Assembly: GCA_038373865.1 (NCBI GenBank)
Contig: JAXGGA010003938.1
Coordinates: 31,027-95,026, forward strand
Direction of reading: 5' to 3'
Source: Uloborus plumipes
Taxonomy: Eukaryota > Arthropoda > Arachnida > Araneae > Uloboridae
DNA: 64,000 nucleotides
Below the pieces are notes generated by a model. That model worked only from the letters and a program-made list of their open reading frames with translations. It was not told the DNA's origin and did no database searches. Below are positions 45,950 to 58,931 of the stretch, in pieces (the first letter of the stretch is position 1; each line of letters opens with the position of its first letter). Made by a program: the position numbers and the translations under genes.

Positions 45950-46300
45950 TTTATTATTATTTTTAGGATCCTTGGCGTTGCCCCTCAGAAGCCTGAAGCA
46001 CTTGGACGTAGCATACGCTATTTCCGCTCTATGGCTATGCCGGCCCAAAAGCTAATGTCTGGCTGTACGGTAACTCACATGCTACGGTATAAGTTTTATT
46101 GCTGGTGACCTTGGAGCAATATTGGGTCATCGAGAGGAATGGGCTATTCTTCAGAAAGTATCAGTAATAAATATTTAAAAGCTAGCTGCCAAGGAGACTA
46201 GATTAGATGCCTTCGGCAGCGCACCTCTGGAACCATTCCAGTCCCAGTAGCTTACTTCAGAGGCTTCACTTCTTTCAGCCACCTGCGGCAGTACATTAAT
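45950..46300. other. GC-richer unassigned block
   Basis: The block stands out from its surroundings (CTTGGCGTTGCCCCTCAG, GCATACGCTATTTCCGC, GGATGCCTTCGGCAGC-like). A plus-strand frame runs to 46108 but nothing is recognised. It could be an old exon, a SINE or a regulatory element. Confidence 0.25.
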
Positions 46301-46753
46301 TAATAAGCATTACAATAATTTTCAGTGCGACACACCACTCCTCCCGAATTTTAAAAAATACGCTTCGCTTAAGTTTCTCCAAACATTTGTTTTCCTTGTG
46401 TGAAGTTTCCTAAGCAGAGAAAAATAGAGATAGAGAGAAAGTATGAGCCGTGTGACCTTGAAGCAGCTGATGAAGCAAAGGTAGAAATTGGCACTGTCAA
46501 GTTGAATTCAATACTTGACAAACACATTTAAGAATTTACCTTCGAATTGTAATCTCCGATAATTCAAGTTGTACAATTATAAAACCTAGCCAAACATGGA
46601 GCATGCAAAATTATGAATCTATTGGTTTCTGGTTCAAATTATCAGTGCTTGTGTTCGGGAGAAGTTAGAATGACACAGATTGATGGATACAATCAGTTTT
46701 TAATAATTTAAGACAATAATGACAATAATTATAAGTCAATTTAAAATAAATGC

Positions 46754-48371
46754 TTTATTGCAATTATTATGTTACAAAATTACGTTTCACAAAATCAAAC
46801 TATACTTTCAATTAATACAAATTTCTTTTTTTTTTTTTTTTGTAAGTAGATTCGACAACCTTCTAAGCGAATGATATAATACAGGTAAATATAAGAGTAA
46901 GCTGCTTTGGATTTCTAAAATAAGTAGGGCTGAAAACATTTGCATGAATTTTAAAATCATTAGTTTTCGTAGGAAAAGAATACCAGTAAACAAATTCAAA
47001 CATATTAACACTTAAGCAAAAATTAAAAACATTTTTGGTTCAATACCTTAAATAAATCAGTAGGCTTGAATTCCAATAATCACAAAATGTTATTTCATTG
47101 GCACATTTCTTTAAAAGAAAAAAAATTCAAACTTTATAATATAATGTATAAAACAATGTAATATTTGATTTCATTTTTATGAAATTCATCTTAGTTTCAA
47201 CTGCTCATTTATTTCTTCATTTTTCACTTAGCTTCATATAGTGAAATGCAAAATTTTTATGTTTTTTTTTTTTTCACGAAAATAAAGTTGAAGATAAAAA
47301 TCACACAGTATAAAATCACAACATGTACTATGAGCAAACAGATGCTTATAAAATCGAACACAACTCAATAAATGTAAGCTCAGAATTTTACAATTTAAGT
47401 CAAAACAGCAGCTATTTGTCAAAGCACACTAAATGCACAGGTTTTAAAATAATTGTTAAATTTTAAACAATGCTTAAAAATAAATAGTATAAGTTTATAA
47501 AATGGCCTTTCAGATGAAGGCTTAAGTACAATGAACGAAAGGTGTAACTATGATACTTCACAATTTAAATAACAACAGTGAAATGAAGCTATCAGGCTTT
47601 TTTTCTTCTTCTTATTGCCAGCAATAATAGGAATCTGATATGGAAATAAACATCAGAGGCAAATAATGGGAGGGTAATCGTTTAAAATTAAATATGGTCT
47701 GCATCAATAATTTTTATATATCAGTAGTGGATATACTAATCAAATGAATGCTTCACTAAAAATTATAAAATAATTTTTAAATGTATATACACACCTCTCC
47801 AGTATTAAAAACAGCATGTATCTTTATTTTGTCAGCATAGCTTTAAAGTCACTTAGCTTCATGTATGTGTTTTTCAAGAAAATGTATTTACATTTCTGGC
47901 AGTACCACACAGAGCATCTTAAAAAAAAAACCCTCTTACTGGGTCTCATGGCTACTTAAAAACATTTCCAAAATCTGGTTCTGCAAAAAATTACACAAAA
48001 AGTGAAATTTTCGAAATTTTGGAAAAGTTGAATGTATTCCTTGAACAAGTATGCTGAAAAACACACCTCACAAAAACAAGACAGAAACGATAGTAAAACA
48101 CATATGCGAAAATTAAAACTGAAATTCTGTTAACATGCATTAGCAGCTGTTTACAGCTTTGTCAAACTTTCTTTTCCAAATGTCCAAATGCTATTTCTGT
48201 AAAAATGGGTCTTCTGAATGCAACGATTTTGAGCGCTATTCGGTGACGACTGCATAGGTATTAGAAGAATAGTTCAAGCTCACAGGTATTGCATGAGAGA
48301 AGAGCAGTTGGCTTTTGTTATGAATAGGAAGCAGTAGAGAAACTGTCGTATTTTCAATCTATTGAAAAGAA
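46754..48371 (-). other. PLOD: Probable PLOD 3' UTR
   Basis: AT-rich sequence follows the PLOD stop without repeat insertions. Candidate polyadenylation signals on the minus strand (plus-strand TTTATT) lie at 47823-47828 and 46754-46759. The extent is inferred. Confidence 0.45.
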
Positions 48372-48527
48372 TCATGGGTCTACGAAGGATATCATGATGT
48401 AACGAGTGCCATTCGTCACGGGCAATCCTTCGTGGTAGTGGGTGAGGCGACCGGGATGCATCAGCGACCAGCCCAGCTTCAGGTCCGTGACACTGCAGTT
48501 GTATCGGATGAAACGACAGCCACCACC
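48372..48527 (-). CDS. PLOD: PLOD terminal exon: distal His and 2-oxoglutarate Arg
   Basis: 156 bp, 51 codons plus TGA (48372-48374). Begins [11 protein letters not shown], contains [20 protein letters not shown] and ends ISFVDP, the usual C-terminus of the family. Confidence 0.97.
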   Translation of the reverse strand, partial: GGGCRFIRYNCSVTDLKLGWSLMHPGRLTHYHEGLPVTNGTRYIMISFVDP

Positions 48528-51500
48528 CTGTAAACACCAAACATAGATTAAGAAGACAGAAACAAAATTTATTGAAATGACAGCTTTGTTGAGAAAAAGG
48601 GAAAGTCATAATGGAAAATTCAATATTGAACACAAAAACGGTCAAATTTCATTTTTGCTAGTCCCTTTGATATCATTAAAATGGAATTCGACTGTGTTCG
48701 CTTCTATAAGTTACAAAACTTTGATAATTTCTGTTTGTGATTAATGTAGCACTGCAATATTTCTTCGGTTGGCAGACAGATTACATCAACAAAGAATGCA
48801 AAGTTAAAAAATGAAATTAAAAGATATACCATTGATGTAATAAATATTTCATGCTGACAAAAACGTTTACTTTAAACAACCATTTTCCGTGCAGATAAAT
48901 GATGCAACAGTGCCACAGTATGTGTTATATAGCCTTTTTTTAAACTAGTTCTAAAGTAAAAGCAAATAATACAATCTTAAAAAGCACAAATGAGTAGTGT
49001 GTATTGAAAAAGGCATTCCTTGTAAAGGTGAAACACGTATCTCAGATGCTCCTTCACATTTGTACTTTTTAACACTGTATAATTCACTTTTATTTTTAAG
49101 CACAAATTTATTTATTTAGTTCTAAAGTATTACAACAAAGAAAAAAAAATGAAGTCAGGTCATTTATTATTCCTAAAGGATTCAGCATTATCTAAAAATT
49201 GTTAATTTAAAAAAATGAGAAGAAGATATATTCCTATGGTCTCCCAGTAAATATACACCTGCATGGCACCTGCATTAGCATATACAAGCTAATTTTGAGC
49301 TCTATTAACTTATAAAAGAGAGTTCCGAGAGATTCATAATAATGAAATAGCAAACTGAAAACACTCAGTACTAACACTAAAAAATAGGGTCAGGAATGCT
49401 TTGTAATAAAAATTAATCTTTTCTAGTTAATTAAAGAAATCAAGATTCTCAAGATGTAATTGTCATTGCTGGTTGAGCAATATTCTACCATATTTTACCT
49501 CTCCTTTTTTTACTGTCATGTGAAAAATGCAGTCTTTTTTATTGATAAGCTTAAAGCAAAAAATAGCAGTTCATCTACAGACACCAAAGATGCACTTACA
49601 CAGTTCAATTAATAACAAAATATAATCAGAAATTCTCAATGCACAATTTGCTGAGTAAGCTGAGCTTCATATGAACTAAGTCTAGAACTTCTGATTCGGT
49701 TTTTAGTTTTACCTTTGAATTACAAATTATTGACAGCAAACGTACTACAACATTCCTGTTTCAAATTGTCTAAAATTTATACATCACACCAGCCATTTCA
49801 AATAAATAAAGATAGAAACTACAAGGACAGCCAAAACAAACCTCATAATCGACTTTGGGTGTGTTTAAGGCAATATTTATTGTATACGTAGAAGAATCAT
49901 GATGAGGACGAAGTGATGGCTGTTCATCTGGACGATAGCGAACAACAAAATTCATCATAGCTTTTGGCGGCTGCAAGAAAAAGAATACATTACAAATAAA
50001 TGTTTTGAAAAGTAAGAACAGAAACCATACCTCAATTAAAAGTTACAGAAAGTAGAAGGACCTAATACATATACATAACAGCCCACTCTTTACAAGGACA
50101 CCCTGGCACAGCTATATTCATGCAACTGCATATAAGGACTTTTTGGATTAGTCTTTTAATGATTAATAAGTAAGTAAAATTAAAAGAAAATCATCTTAAA
50201 AGTAATTATGCAGACAACTTTTTTGGAGAGTTCAGAAAAATAAATCAAAGTTTTAAATGATTTGTAAATTAACAAAAGTAAAATTGGCAAACATCTGAAC
50301 AGCTAAGTTTCAACTCTAAATATCATTGTTTGTGACAGTTAAATAAAAAGTGCAAGACAAGGCAGCAGTCACTATTTTATCATAAATGATTAGTGATTGA
50401 ACTAAAATTGTGAAAATCAAAATCGTTTATCAAAGTGTTAATTACACTTTTGTGTTATACGTCATTTTGCATCAGTTTCTTGAAAGATGTATATATTATG
50501 CTTTCTGTTGTATAATTTATCCATAAGGGACTTCCAGAAAATAAAGAGTCTACTAATGCAAAATGTAAACATTTATCAAAAGGAAAAAAAATTCCCTTAC
50601 ATGAATGAAACTCTTTCCCATCTCTACATAATCACCACTACAATTTATTCATTTGTCAAATCTGGTGAGCTTCAGTTTTTCACAAAATTATGGTAACTAA
50701 ATGTTTAAAAATTCATAAATAAAAAAAACTGATCTCCAAAAAAAAAAAAAAAAGAAATGCTTCTCTGCCCCCCCCCTGCCCCCTGGAATACAAATCCACA
50801 ATTATACTAATTTACTAGCCTTTATTAATAATCATGCAGTAAACCAAACAGATTAAATAAAAGGAGATCGTTATTAAAAGAATGGTAGGTATGAAGTAAA
50901 AAAAGATTTTAAATAGAAAATATACTAATTGCTGAAATACCATAGGTAACCCACCATGCCTTGTTTGGTAGTCATGCCTTGTTTGATAAAGCATTGATAG
51001 TAATAACAGGTTTAAAGTGAACTTCCCAAATTGCATTTTAAAACTTTTTTAACTTGGATGAAAATATTTAAATTTGAAAAACAATCCAGAATAAATTATA
51101 CACAGCAAGGGGAAAAAACTTAAAGTTAAATTAATACCGATCCAATACAAATAATCAGAATATATTTCAACAAGCATCAATATTTTGCACCAATAAAGAA
51201 TGCAGTCCAAATACTTAACACTATAGGACATAATTATGTAAAAGTCAGTGCCAATCTGATTACACCTAATCATTTTTCCTTTGAAAAATTAAAACAGAAA
51301 CACTCAGAGAACCATTTACAAAGATGAAATAAGACTATGAGACTCTATTCTTTTCATATCACTGAATGGTTAGAGAAACTTAATCACTTTAAAACCAATA
51401 TTACTATTAATCTTTAGCCAACACTTTTACTATCCACCATACCATCACCAAAACCACAATCCAGAATGCACCAGTCCCTAGACATTATGTCATGTTCTAT

Positions 51501-54500
51501 CTTACTTACATCATCATACTTGATAGTAAAAACTGATCGAGTTAAGTGAACATAATAATCTCTCATAAATTCAATCCAATTGGTTCCAAGCTCCACTTGA
51601 TCATGGTGCACCTAGTTATATTTTACAATTCTATGAAGACTCATAAAATACACATTTAAATGTCATTCATAAGAAAAAGTAAGTTCAAATGACAGTAAAT
51701 ATAACAGTAACTTTCATAATATCACAAGCAATGAGTTTTAGTACATTCAAGGCAACTCTCGTACTGATCGAATTTCTTTTGGATGTCGTTTTCGACCAGA
51801 CAGGAGCACAAAATGGTGTCTAATTAGCCAATCAGATTCTAAGTTCACCATGTGACTGAAATGAAAACAATAACAAAGTTGAATTCGAGACGGGAGAAAA
51901 GGATGCCAATTGAGACAAAGTGTGCCATTTTGACTTGGTTTTGGTTTGGTTCTGTCAAACAAGTATTTTTCAGCTTTTGTCAAATCTTGTTCTCACATTC
52001 AGATAATTTATTGAAATTTCAAAATGAAACCTTTGAAGTCAAAAACTTAAAGGAGTGGAATAATTGCATTATTATCTTTAAAAGTATTTCAGATTCTTGC
52101 TAAAAGAAATAAAAAACTTAATTTAAATGCTGACTTCAACTACTGACAAGGCCCGTTTTTCAGTCTGCCATTAGCTTTGTTCAAAATAATATTAACCTAC
52201 AGGGACTCTTTAGATACTCGACGTCAGAAAAAAGAGCTTTAACGAGACAATAGACCCTCACACCCAATATTCAGGCAAATCAAATAATCTTACAAGTACG
52301 TTTAAGAATCAAAGACTAAATATTCTCTATAAAAATAATATTTTGCATTTTCAAATTTATAAATACATAATACAGCATTTTACATAATACAGCACATAAA
52401 TTAACTAAACTATAAATTTAAAAAATACATTTCTAATAAAACTTTTGAAAACATTTTCAAAAGTGTTTGAAACTAACTGAAAAAGAAAAAATAATATAAA
52501 TATGTGTACCAGATGCAATCATTTTTTACAGTGCTTGCAAATAAAGTGTGCATTTTAGACTGGCAAAATTAAAACTGCATTTACAAATAAAAATCTAATT
52601 TTAAAATTTTCAACTCCTCAGGTACAAAAATTATGGGAAAGGAAATAGGCGTGGTTCTAAGAAGAAACCCTAACCCAAAATAAATATAATTGTATAAAAA
52701 TGAGACATCCACAGCTGAAGGCGTAATTTGCACTTGAACTTACATCATGTGTGTATCCTAGGAAAATCTTTTCTTGGACAGGTCTTATGTATTCTCGGAG
52801 AAAGTACAGCCACTGCTGTTCAAATCCAACTTGGTTCATATGAATATCTCTGGTAGGAACATTTTCATATCCTCCTGCCAAGCGAGGATCCTATTTTCAA
52901 AAGACAAAAGCATTAAAATTACAGCCTTCAACAGTTCTACATTCCAAAACATTTAAATTTTGTTTTGGAAAATTTTTTTAATTTATTTTAAACTCCAAAA
53001 AAAAAACACCTCTGAAACTTTTCCAGTTGGAGGGGAAAGGAGCAAAGAGTATAAACTCTATACTTATTATATGAAAAATAATCTGAAAATTATGTTCTGA
53101 AAGTCAGGGGAGGACGGGACAATTAACCCATACTTATCCCTCTAAATAATCGGCCGATAGATAAGACAGCAGTTTGAAAACAATTAACGGAGTAATTACA
53201 TATTACCTACCTTATTTGATCCATCAGACCACTGTCCGAAATTTTCCATTTCATCTATCAAATGTTTGCAAAAGATGGGAGTGACAACAGGAAACCAATA
53301 AACGTCAGGACAAGGCTGCAATATAACAAAAATAATTGTCAGGAAAAAAAAGTCCAACAACAATATTTAAAAATTGAACTGTATTTAATGTATGTTTTGA
53401 GACATTTTGACCCATAATTCTAAGCTAAAAGCAACCTGTTAGAATTTGTAACAAACAACATTTTGTAAACTTGTTAAAAGTAAAAATAAAACATACTCAA
53501 ACATCTAAGTGCCTGTAAAAATTATAAACTTACGTTTATATTATTTTTAGGAACATAAAAGCATAAGAATGAAAAAGAAATCTGAATGGTAACGAACAAA
53601 TTACCATTAACCTAACTTTTTGCAACATCGTTTTTTAACAATAATTTTCAACTTGTACCTCAGACTAAAATTTTTAATTTAGTTCTCAAAGGGCGTACCC
53701 AGATTAAGATGAAAAATAAATTTTTAAAATAAAAAATAAATTATTGGTTTTTTTAAAAAAGTACGTTTTTAAACAAAAACTTTATTTGCAACACAATTTT
53801 AGAAATAAAGCAAAAATGATACATACTCTTATAATAGAGCCTTCTTTATTAGACTTTTATAGTATTCATGTGAATAAAAAACTGAGTCTGTTTGTCTGTT
53901 ACACAAAAATGATAAAAGCATTGAAATGGCAAATAAAACAACATTCTTCGGTGGAGGAAAATTGATAAATCAGTTTCACAAGAATAACTAAACAATGAGC
54001 AAAATTCAAATGATATTACTAATGGAACTACTGTGTAGGTGTAACAATTTGTAGTACATACCATGTCAACATTATAACTTGGTTCCAACACCTTAGAATA
54101 ATTTTCATGAATATATCTATATTCCCAGTCCTAAAAAAAAGGGAAAATATGATTTTAAGAGTCAAAATGGAAAAAAAAAGTTGGTCTTCTATAACATTTT
54201 TTGTGTAATTGTGTGACTCTTTTTTTCACCTCTTTCTACATAAAAATTTATTTTTATTATTTCCATATTCAACAAAATAAAATATGAAATAAATTCAAAA
54301 TGCCATTTAAAAAAGGTATTTAAATTACACTGAAGATCTTAAACGGAAAAACTATTTAGTTTTTAAAATATGTCTCTGAGAACATAAATATTAATGAGCA
54401 TAGAGCATCAAAACAATGTTCAAAAATTTTAGAAAATTTAATTCTGTAATAAAATATTGGGGGAATGAAGTTGAAAAAACTCATACAACATTTGATAAGA

Positions 54501-55946
54501 AAAGGTAAAAATGACCAAGTTTTAGATACAGTGTAATAATATGATAGATAATAAAAGTATAATACAATAACATCAAAGTTGAAGAGCAGAAGTTAATATT
54601 TAAATAACTATCGAGATTAATCTTTCAATTAACTAAAATCTATTAGGATGATATTAAAGAAAAACACAAAGTAATATCCCATTTTTAAAACTACACATTT
54701 CATTCAATACATTGGAATCCTTGTACCATTGTATGCATTATATTCAAAGCTGTTAGGCCTGGATTTTAGAAATATCCAATGTTAATACAGGATCTTATAA
54801 CACAAAACATCTAAAAGCAATCAACAAAATTTTGAAAATAATTTTACTTACAACTTGATTTGTATAAATTTCATATAATTCATTCTGCTTATGGCTGGTG
54901 TCAAAAGATTCACTGTTGACAAGGTGACCAAAATGTTCTAGGTTGCTAATATAAAAGAATATTCCCTAGAAGAAAAAAATCCAAGAATTAAAATTAAACA
55001 CCCAAAACAGTTAAGGAGCTTCTCACAATGAAAGAAATATAGCTCATATTCTACACATATTAAATTTCAACAATGGAATATTTAAAATAATAAGACAGTC
55101 TTGCAATGATGATTTATAAAGGGGTCTGTTTTCCAGAAATAAAATGGAAATACATAAATATTATAATAAATAATAATTTTTAATAATGTTAAACACATAA
55201 TAGGCAAGTTATTAGTAACATTAGCATATTAATTTCTGATTTCAGCTTTATTGTAGGCATTTAAAAATAGATTGTAATAACCAGTGCTTCAAAATTAAAC
55301 CTAAAACATGACTATGTACCAAGACTAAATTTAAATCCAATTTCAGCTTTGAAATACTTTTCATCCCACTAGAACTTACATTACGCTCAACAGTTGTCCT
55401 CCAAGATGCCCCCCTCCCCCCATATGCAAACTACTTTTTAAAATCTCAGTGGCCCTGTGGCAGAAAGCTGCCGACACGGCGACATTGTCGCAGAATCAGG
55501 GAGACAGTGTGCAGAAAGATTTTTGTGATTGGGAGTAAAAAAAGGCGAAGAAAAAAAATAATGCACTTAATACAAAAGTTCTAAGATGTTACGAATACAA
55601 GAGCTAGAATAAACATCCATAGACCATCCCTTTCTTTTTTCTAACATACCAAAAAATAAAGTTGATATTTCATGAATCCATAAGAAGAGGTTTTACCTCT
55701 AAATTTCACTAAGCATTTAAAATTTTATTTTTTCCACACAAGATCTTTTATAATTAATAATTTTTATACATGGAATGATAATTAATAGTTGCATTATAAA
55801 TGCTTACTTTGTCCCTCAGGTTTTTGCAGAAAGCCATATCAGGATCTAGTAGGCCATTAATGAAGGAAGGATAATTTTCAGGTTCCTTCAAGAGGGATCC
55901 TTGAATAAGGTATGCATGGTTAATGTAAGGCACATTCCAAACTCCC
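48372..55946 (-). CDS. PLOD: Procollagen-lysine 5-dioxygenase, C-terminal 285 residues (5' part outside window)
   Basis: Seven constitutive minus-strand exons: 55808-55946, 54852-54965, 54062-54130, 53211-53315, 52744-52890, 49842-49970 and 48372-48527. All splice in frame with GT/AG and encode about 285 residues, roughly the last 40% of a ~730-residue enzyme. It is an Fe(II)/2-oxoglutarate/ascorbate-dependent enzyme of the endoplasmic reticulum that hydroxylates collagen lysines before cross-linking and glycosylation. Hallmarks visible: [38 protein letters not shown], the iron-binding H-x-D in PHHDSST, the distal iron ligand His in LTHYHEG, and the 2-oxoglutarate-binding Arg in [12 protein letters not shown] at the C-terminus. 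All catalytic residues are intact. The first exon shown starts in phase 2, so more coding sequence lies upstream; none was found up to 64000. An extra homologous exon sits at 51510-51611. Confidence 0.97.
49842..49970 (-). CDS. PLOD: PLOD exon: iron-binding HxD segment
   Basis: 129 bp, 43 codons, phase 0. Contains [20 protein letters not shown] with the H-x-D iron ligands and ends KVDYE. Donor is GAG|GTTTGT, weaker than the others. Confidence 0.96.
51510..51611 (-). CDS. PLOD: Duplicated (alternative?) PLOD exon B
   Basis: 102 bp on the minus strand, open in phase 0, bounded by AACTAG and GAT|GTAAGTAAG. It encodes 34 residues beginning [20 protein letters not shown] and ending FTIKYDD. Aligned without gaps to the last 34 residues of exon A ([19 protein letters not shown]...GYTHD), 9 positions are identical (H, Q, V, W, F, R, Y, F, D) and about 8 more conservative. 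It lies between exon A and the exon starting PPKAMM, so it could replace A or be added. It lacks the equivalent of A's first 15 residues. It may be a mutually exclusive exon or a decaying tandem exon duplicate; only transcripts can tell. Confidence 0.6.
52744..52890 (-). CDS. PLOD: PLOD exon [16 protein letters not shown] segment
   Basis: 147 bp, 49 codons, phase 0. Begins [15 protein letters not shown], continues [12 protein letters not shown] and ends GYTHD before GT. Its last 34 codons align without gaps to the extra exon at 51510-51611. Confidence 0.95.
53211..53315 (-). CDS. PLOD: PLOD exon: PCPDVYWFP segment
   Basis: 105 bp, 35 codons, phase 0. PCPDVYWFP and the W-containing EMENFGQWS are family hallmarks. 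Donor AAG|GTAGGT. Confidence 0.95.
54062..54130 (-). CDS. PLOD: PLOD exon: [11 protein letters not shown] segment
   Basis: 69 bp, 23 codons, phase 0. Carries the conserved DW...YIH.NY motif. Donor ATG|GTATGT. Confidence 0.93.
54852..54965 (-). CDS. PLOD: PLOD exon: [15 protein letters not shown] segment
   Basis: 114 bp, 38 codons, phase 0 at both ends. Acceptor TTCTAG, donor GTT|GTAAGT. Corresponds to the family segment before the conserved W-x-x-x-Y-I-H motif. Confidence 0.93.
55808..55946 (-). CDS. PLOD: PLOD exon: GVWNVPY segment
   Basis: 139 bp. One base completes an Arg or Lys codon from the previous exon, then 46 codons run from [16 protein letters not shown] to [15 protein letters not shown]. 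Acceptor TCAG, donor AAA|GTAAGC. Confidence 0.95.
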
Positions 55947-57117
55947 CTGAAAAACAAAGGAAGTTTTAGCAACAAGAGCGATAAAAAAACAAAAAATAAA
56001 TGAAAACGGAATAATAAAAAAACAAAACAAAAAATATAGAAGACCCCACCCCCTTCTTTCTCTTTATTTTTTTCAAGCATATCATAAAATAATTCAGCTT
56101 TACAAACTAATCACAGGATTAAACCTTTAAATTTGGATAAGGATTTAAAATCACAATCAGCTATATTGATTCTTTTTTGAAAGGTAAGAAAATCAGTTTC
56201 TGTGATATTCCGGTGATTTGCTTCAATACATGTAAATATTTTTAAATTACCATTTGACTAGAAATAATTTTTCCAAATATCAGTTTGTACTTAAAAGACG
56301 ACAGCTAAATTATTCGAAAGCACAATATTCTATTTCTGTTAGCGATGCAAAAAGATTGTGAAATTTCAAAAAATAAGTGCTTGAAAATGAAAAACACAGA
56401 AATGAAATACAAAATAATATTGGGCAAATGTGCTTATTCATGCAAGTACCTCATCAAATTTAGAATGAGGCAAGCTGTCTCATGTTAAAGGAACTTATAT
56501 TCGATTTAAATTTAAAAACTTTCTCATTTCCTATTTTTTTTCTTTTTTAACCGTTTGCGTTCGACTGTCAACGCTCGATTGACAACGCAAAGATCTCAAC
56601 GCACTAGTTAAACTTAAAATAGTGACGAACGTAATTGGACAGTGCAGTGAAACATAGTGGTCATCCATATGAAAATACAAAATTTAAAGATCTTGAAAAG
56701 TTTTTTTTTTTTTTGAAGCTAAACAGTCAAAGAGAGGCAAGTAATAAAGGGGATTGTGAAATTTAAAAGTAATTAAGACATAAAGAGGGGGGAGGAGGCC
56801 TATCATTTTGAATTTTTCCACAGAGGGGCAGGCAAAGGGTACTCAATCTAAATTACACCATAAACCACACCCACTTTCATGTTAATACATTAATTTTATA
56901 AAGACAGTGAGGAGGGGGGGTCGCCCAAGTGACGGGCCTGTGACCGGGGGGGGGGGAGAGAAAATTGGTAAATTTTATCTTAAGAAAATGGAGTTTTTGG
57001 ACGGTTCTTGCTTCTAAAATCGTTTTAAAGACATTTGTAAGATTTTAAACGTGTTAAGTTTTCGGTATCTTAAAAAAAAACGTCCTTTTCAAAACGTCAT
57101 CTGTCTTACGAATGATT
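55947..57117. other. Intronic/intergenic DNA without genes
   Basis: Small hairpin GCGTT...GTCAACGCTCGATTGACAACGC near 56555-56588, T run at 56701-56714, G runs at 56911-56921 and 56946-56956. No upstream PLOD exon was found here. Confidence 0.45.
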
Positions 57118-57780
57118 ATTATACAGGGTGTCCACTCCAATTGTGGACCAATAGCTAATTTCTAAACCGTTAGAGATAAGCATATAGTTTATTTAGGAAA
57201 AAATCTCCAAATTACGAAAGGAATTTTGGGTCTATTCAATGTTTTTCAAAAAATCAAATTTTGAAAGAGTTACGAAATTTAAATTTTTATACAGCCCCCC
57301 AGTCCTATCAATCATATTTAGTAAAACATTCTTGACACTGTAACGTTTAAAACTAAAAAAAAATCACTCTTCTACCACAAAAATTGACCGAGTTATGACG
57401 TTTTGAAAAATCAAGATTTTGAAGGATTTCGCATACGGTCCCTTAAGCGATCGCTCGATGACGTCATGAAATAATGCAAAATCTTGATTTTTCAAAACGT
57501 CATAACTCTGTCAATTTTTGTGGTAGAAAAGTGATTTTTTTTTAGTTTTAAACGTTACATTGTCAAGAATGTTTTACTAAATATGATTGATAGGACTGGG
57601 GGGCTGTATAAAAATATAAATTTCGTAACTCTTTCAAAATTTGATTTTTTGAAAAACATTGAATAGACCCAAAATTCCGTTCGTAATTTGGAGATTTTTT
57701 CCTAAATAAACTATATGCTTATCTCTTACGGTTTAGAAATTAGCTATTGGTCCACGATTGGAGTGGACACCCTGTATAAT
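57118..57780. mobile_element. Palindromic foldback element (~660 bp)
   Basis: The left end ATTATACAGGGTGTCCACTC and its inverse at 57761-57780 start two near-identical arms of about 315 bp that meet near 57450 around AGCGATCGCT. No coding sequence. The terminus TACAGGGTGT is shared with the element at 24990-28215. Confidence 0.92.
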
Positions 57781-58150
57781 TAAACCTTTGAATACTGAGA
57801 AAAGTTTTCAGAACAAAAGACATTGAAATACAAAGATTCTCTCTCTTTTTATATGTGGCATCACATGTTTAACCTCTTCAGTCCCAGTTGAAGGTACACA
57901 TATGTGTACCTCCTAAGTTTTTATTTATGTTTGGTTTCAAAGCAAATTATAACGAAAAAAACTATGCATTATAAAACTGAGATTGTAGCATTTATTTTTC
58001 ATCAATTACAATTTTTTTCTAGACATAATTCAGACCTAACAAAGGTTTAAAAACTTGAAATTCAAATGGTTGAAAAAATCAGGACTGAAGAAGTTAAAAA
58101 AATAGTTTTGAACTTCTGAGAACAACACCAAAGAATTTTCCACAACAGTT
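57781..58150. other. Intergenic/intronic, nothing recognised
   Basis: AT-rich sequence; a tandem-like AGGTACACATATGTGTACCT palindrome lies at 57892-57911. Confidence 0.4.
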
Positions 58151-58240
58151 AAGGCTAGTAGCGTAGCTAGTCGTTGGTGTTACGGGGGAAAAAACGGGGG
58201 AGGGGTAACCCCTTGTTTTTTCATACTTTATATGCGTGTG

Positions 58241-58274
<34 letters not shown>

Positions 58275-58857
58275 TACAGGACGAACTTGAAATTCGCGAA
58301 TTTCGAATAACCGGACAGCTTTTTAAAGAGTAACAACTTTTGACACTATAATTGTACTGTAGTCTTAAGAAATATTATAGCAGAAAAATGAAAGGGGGGT
58401 CGGGGATATTATTTTCATAAGTTGTACCTCTAAAAACTCCATTCCAGACTATCGGGGTAATGTTAGAGGAGAGGATGTTCGATCCCTTCCTCAGTCTGTA
58501 AAACACGATTACAGGCCATTTTCAATATTGTGAAGGATCCAGGAATTCTTCCAAGCAAATGTTTCGAAATTTAAGTTCCAAAAACGCAATTTTAGACGAA
58601 TTTCGATGATAATGGAGTACTTGAAGGCCTACCGCCGGAAATTTTTGACATTTATTTAATTAAAAAAAAAAAGAGGGAGATGATCTTTAATGTTTCCAGG
58701 GAGGGGGGTGGCAATGATGTCTGTAACACTATGATATTGACAGGAGAATCGTACTTTTTCTTTCTAGGATTTTTTAAATTTTTTTCTCCTTATTTATGCA
58801 TTTTTTGGACTAACATTTCGGAGGGGGATCTCTCCCCTCCCCTCTTATCTACGCCAA
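58151..58857. mobile_element. Probable hAT-like remnant
   Basis: The left end TAGTAGCGTAGCTAGTCG and right end TATCTACGCCAATG resemble degenerate CAGTGGCGTAGC-type inverted ends. The flanks share TAAGGC (58145-58150 and 58860-58865), an imperfect 8-bp duplication. It contains a (TA)n microsatellite at 58241-58262 and G-rich patches. Confidence 0.45.
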
Positions 58858-58931
58858 TGTGTAAGGCGGAACTTCAAAATATGAAACTACAGGAAACGAG
58901 TTTTGCGGAACCGTTACATCTTTGAGAAGAA

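Noticed and set aside
45779..46108. A 109-aa plus-strand protein
   Set aside because: Its first half is the arm of an inverted-repeat element with a poly-T run. The second half is unrecognised and has no splice support.
51747..51983. A further PLOD or unrelated exon on the minus strand (78-aa frame)
   Set aside because: No usable donor at its end, no match to any part of PLOD, and no recognised domain.
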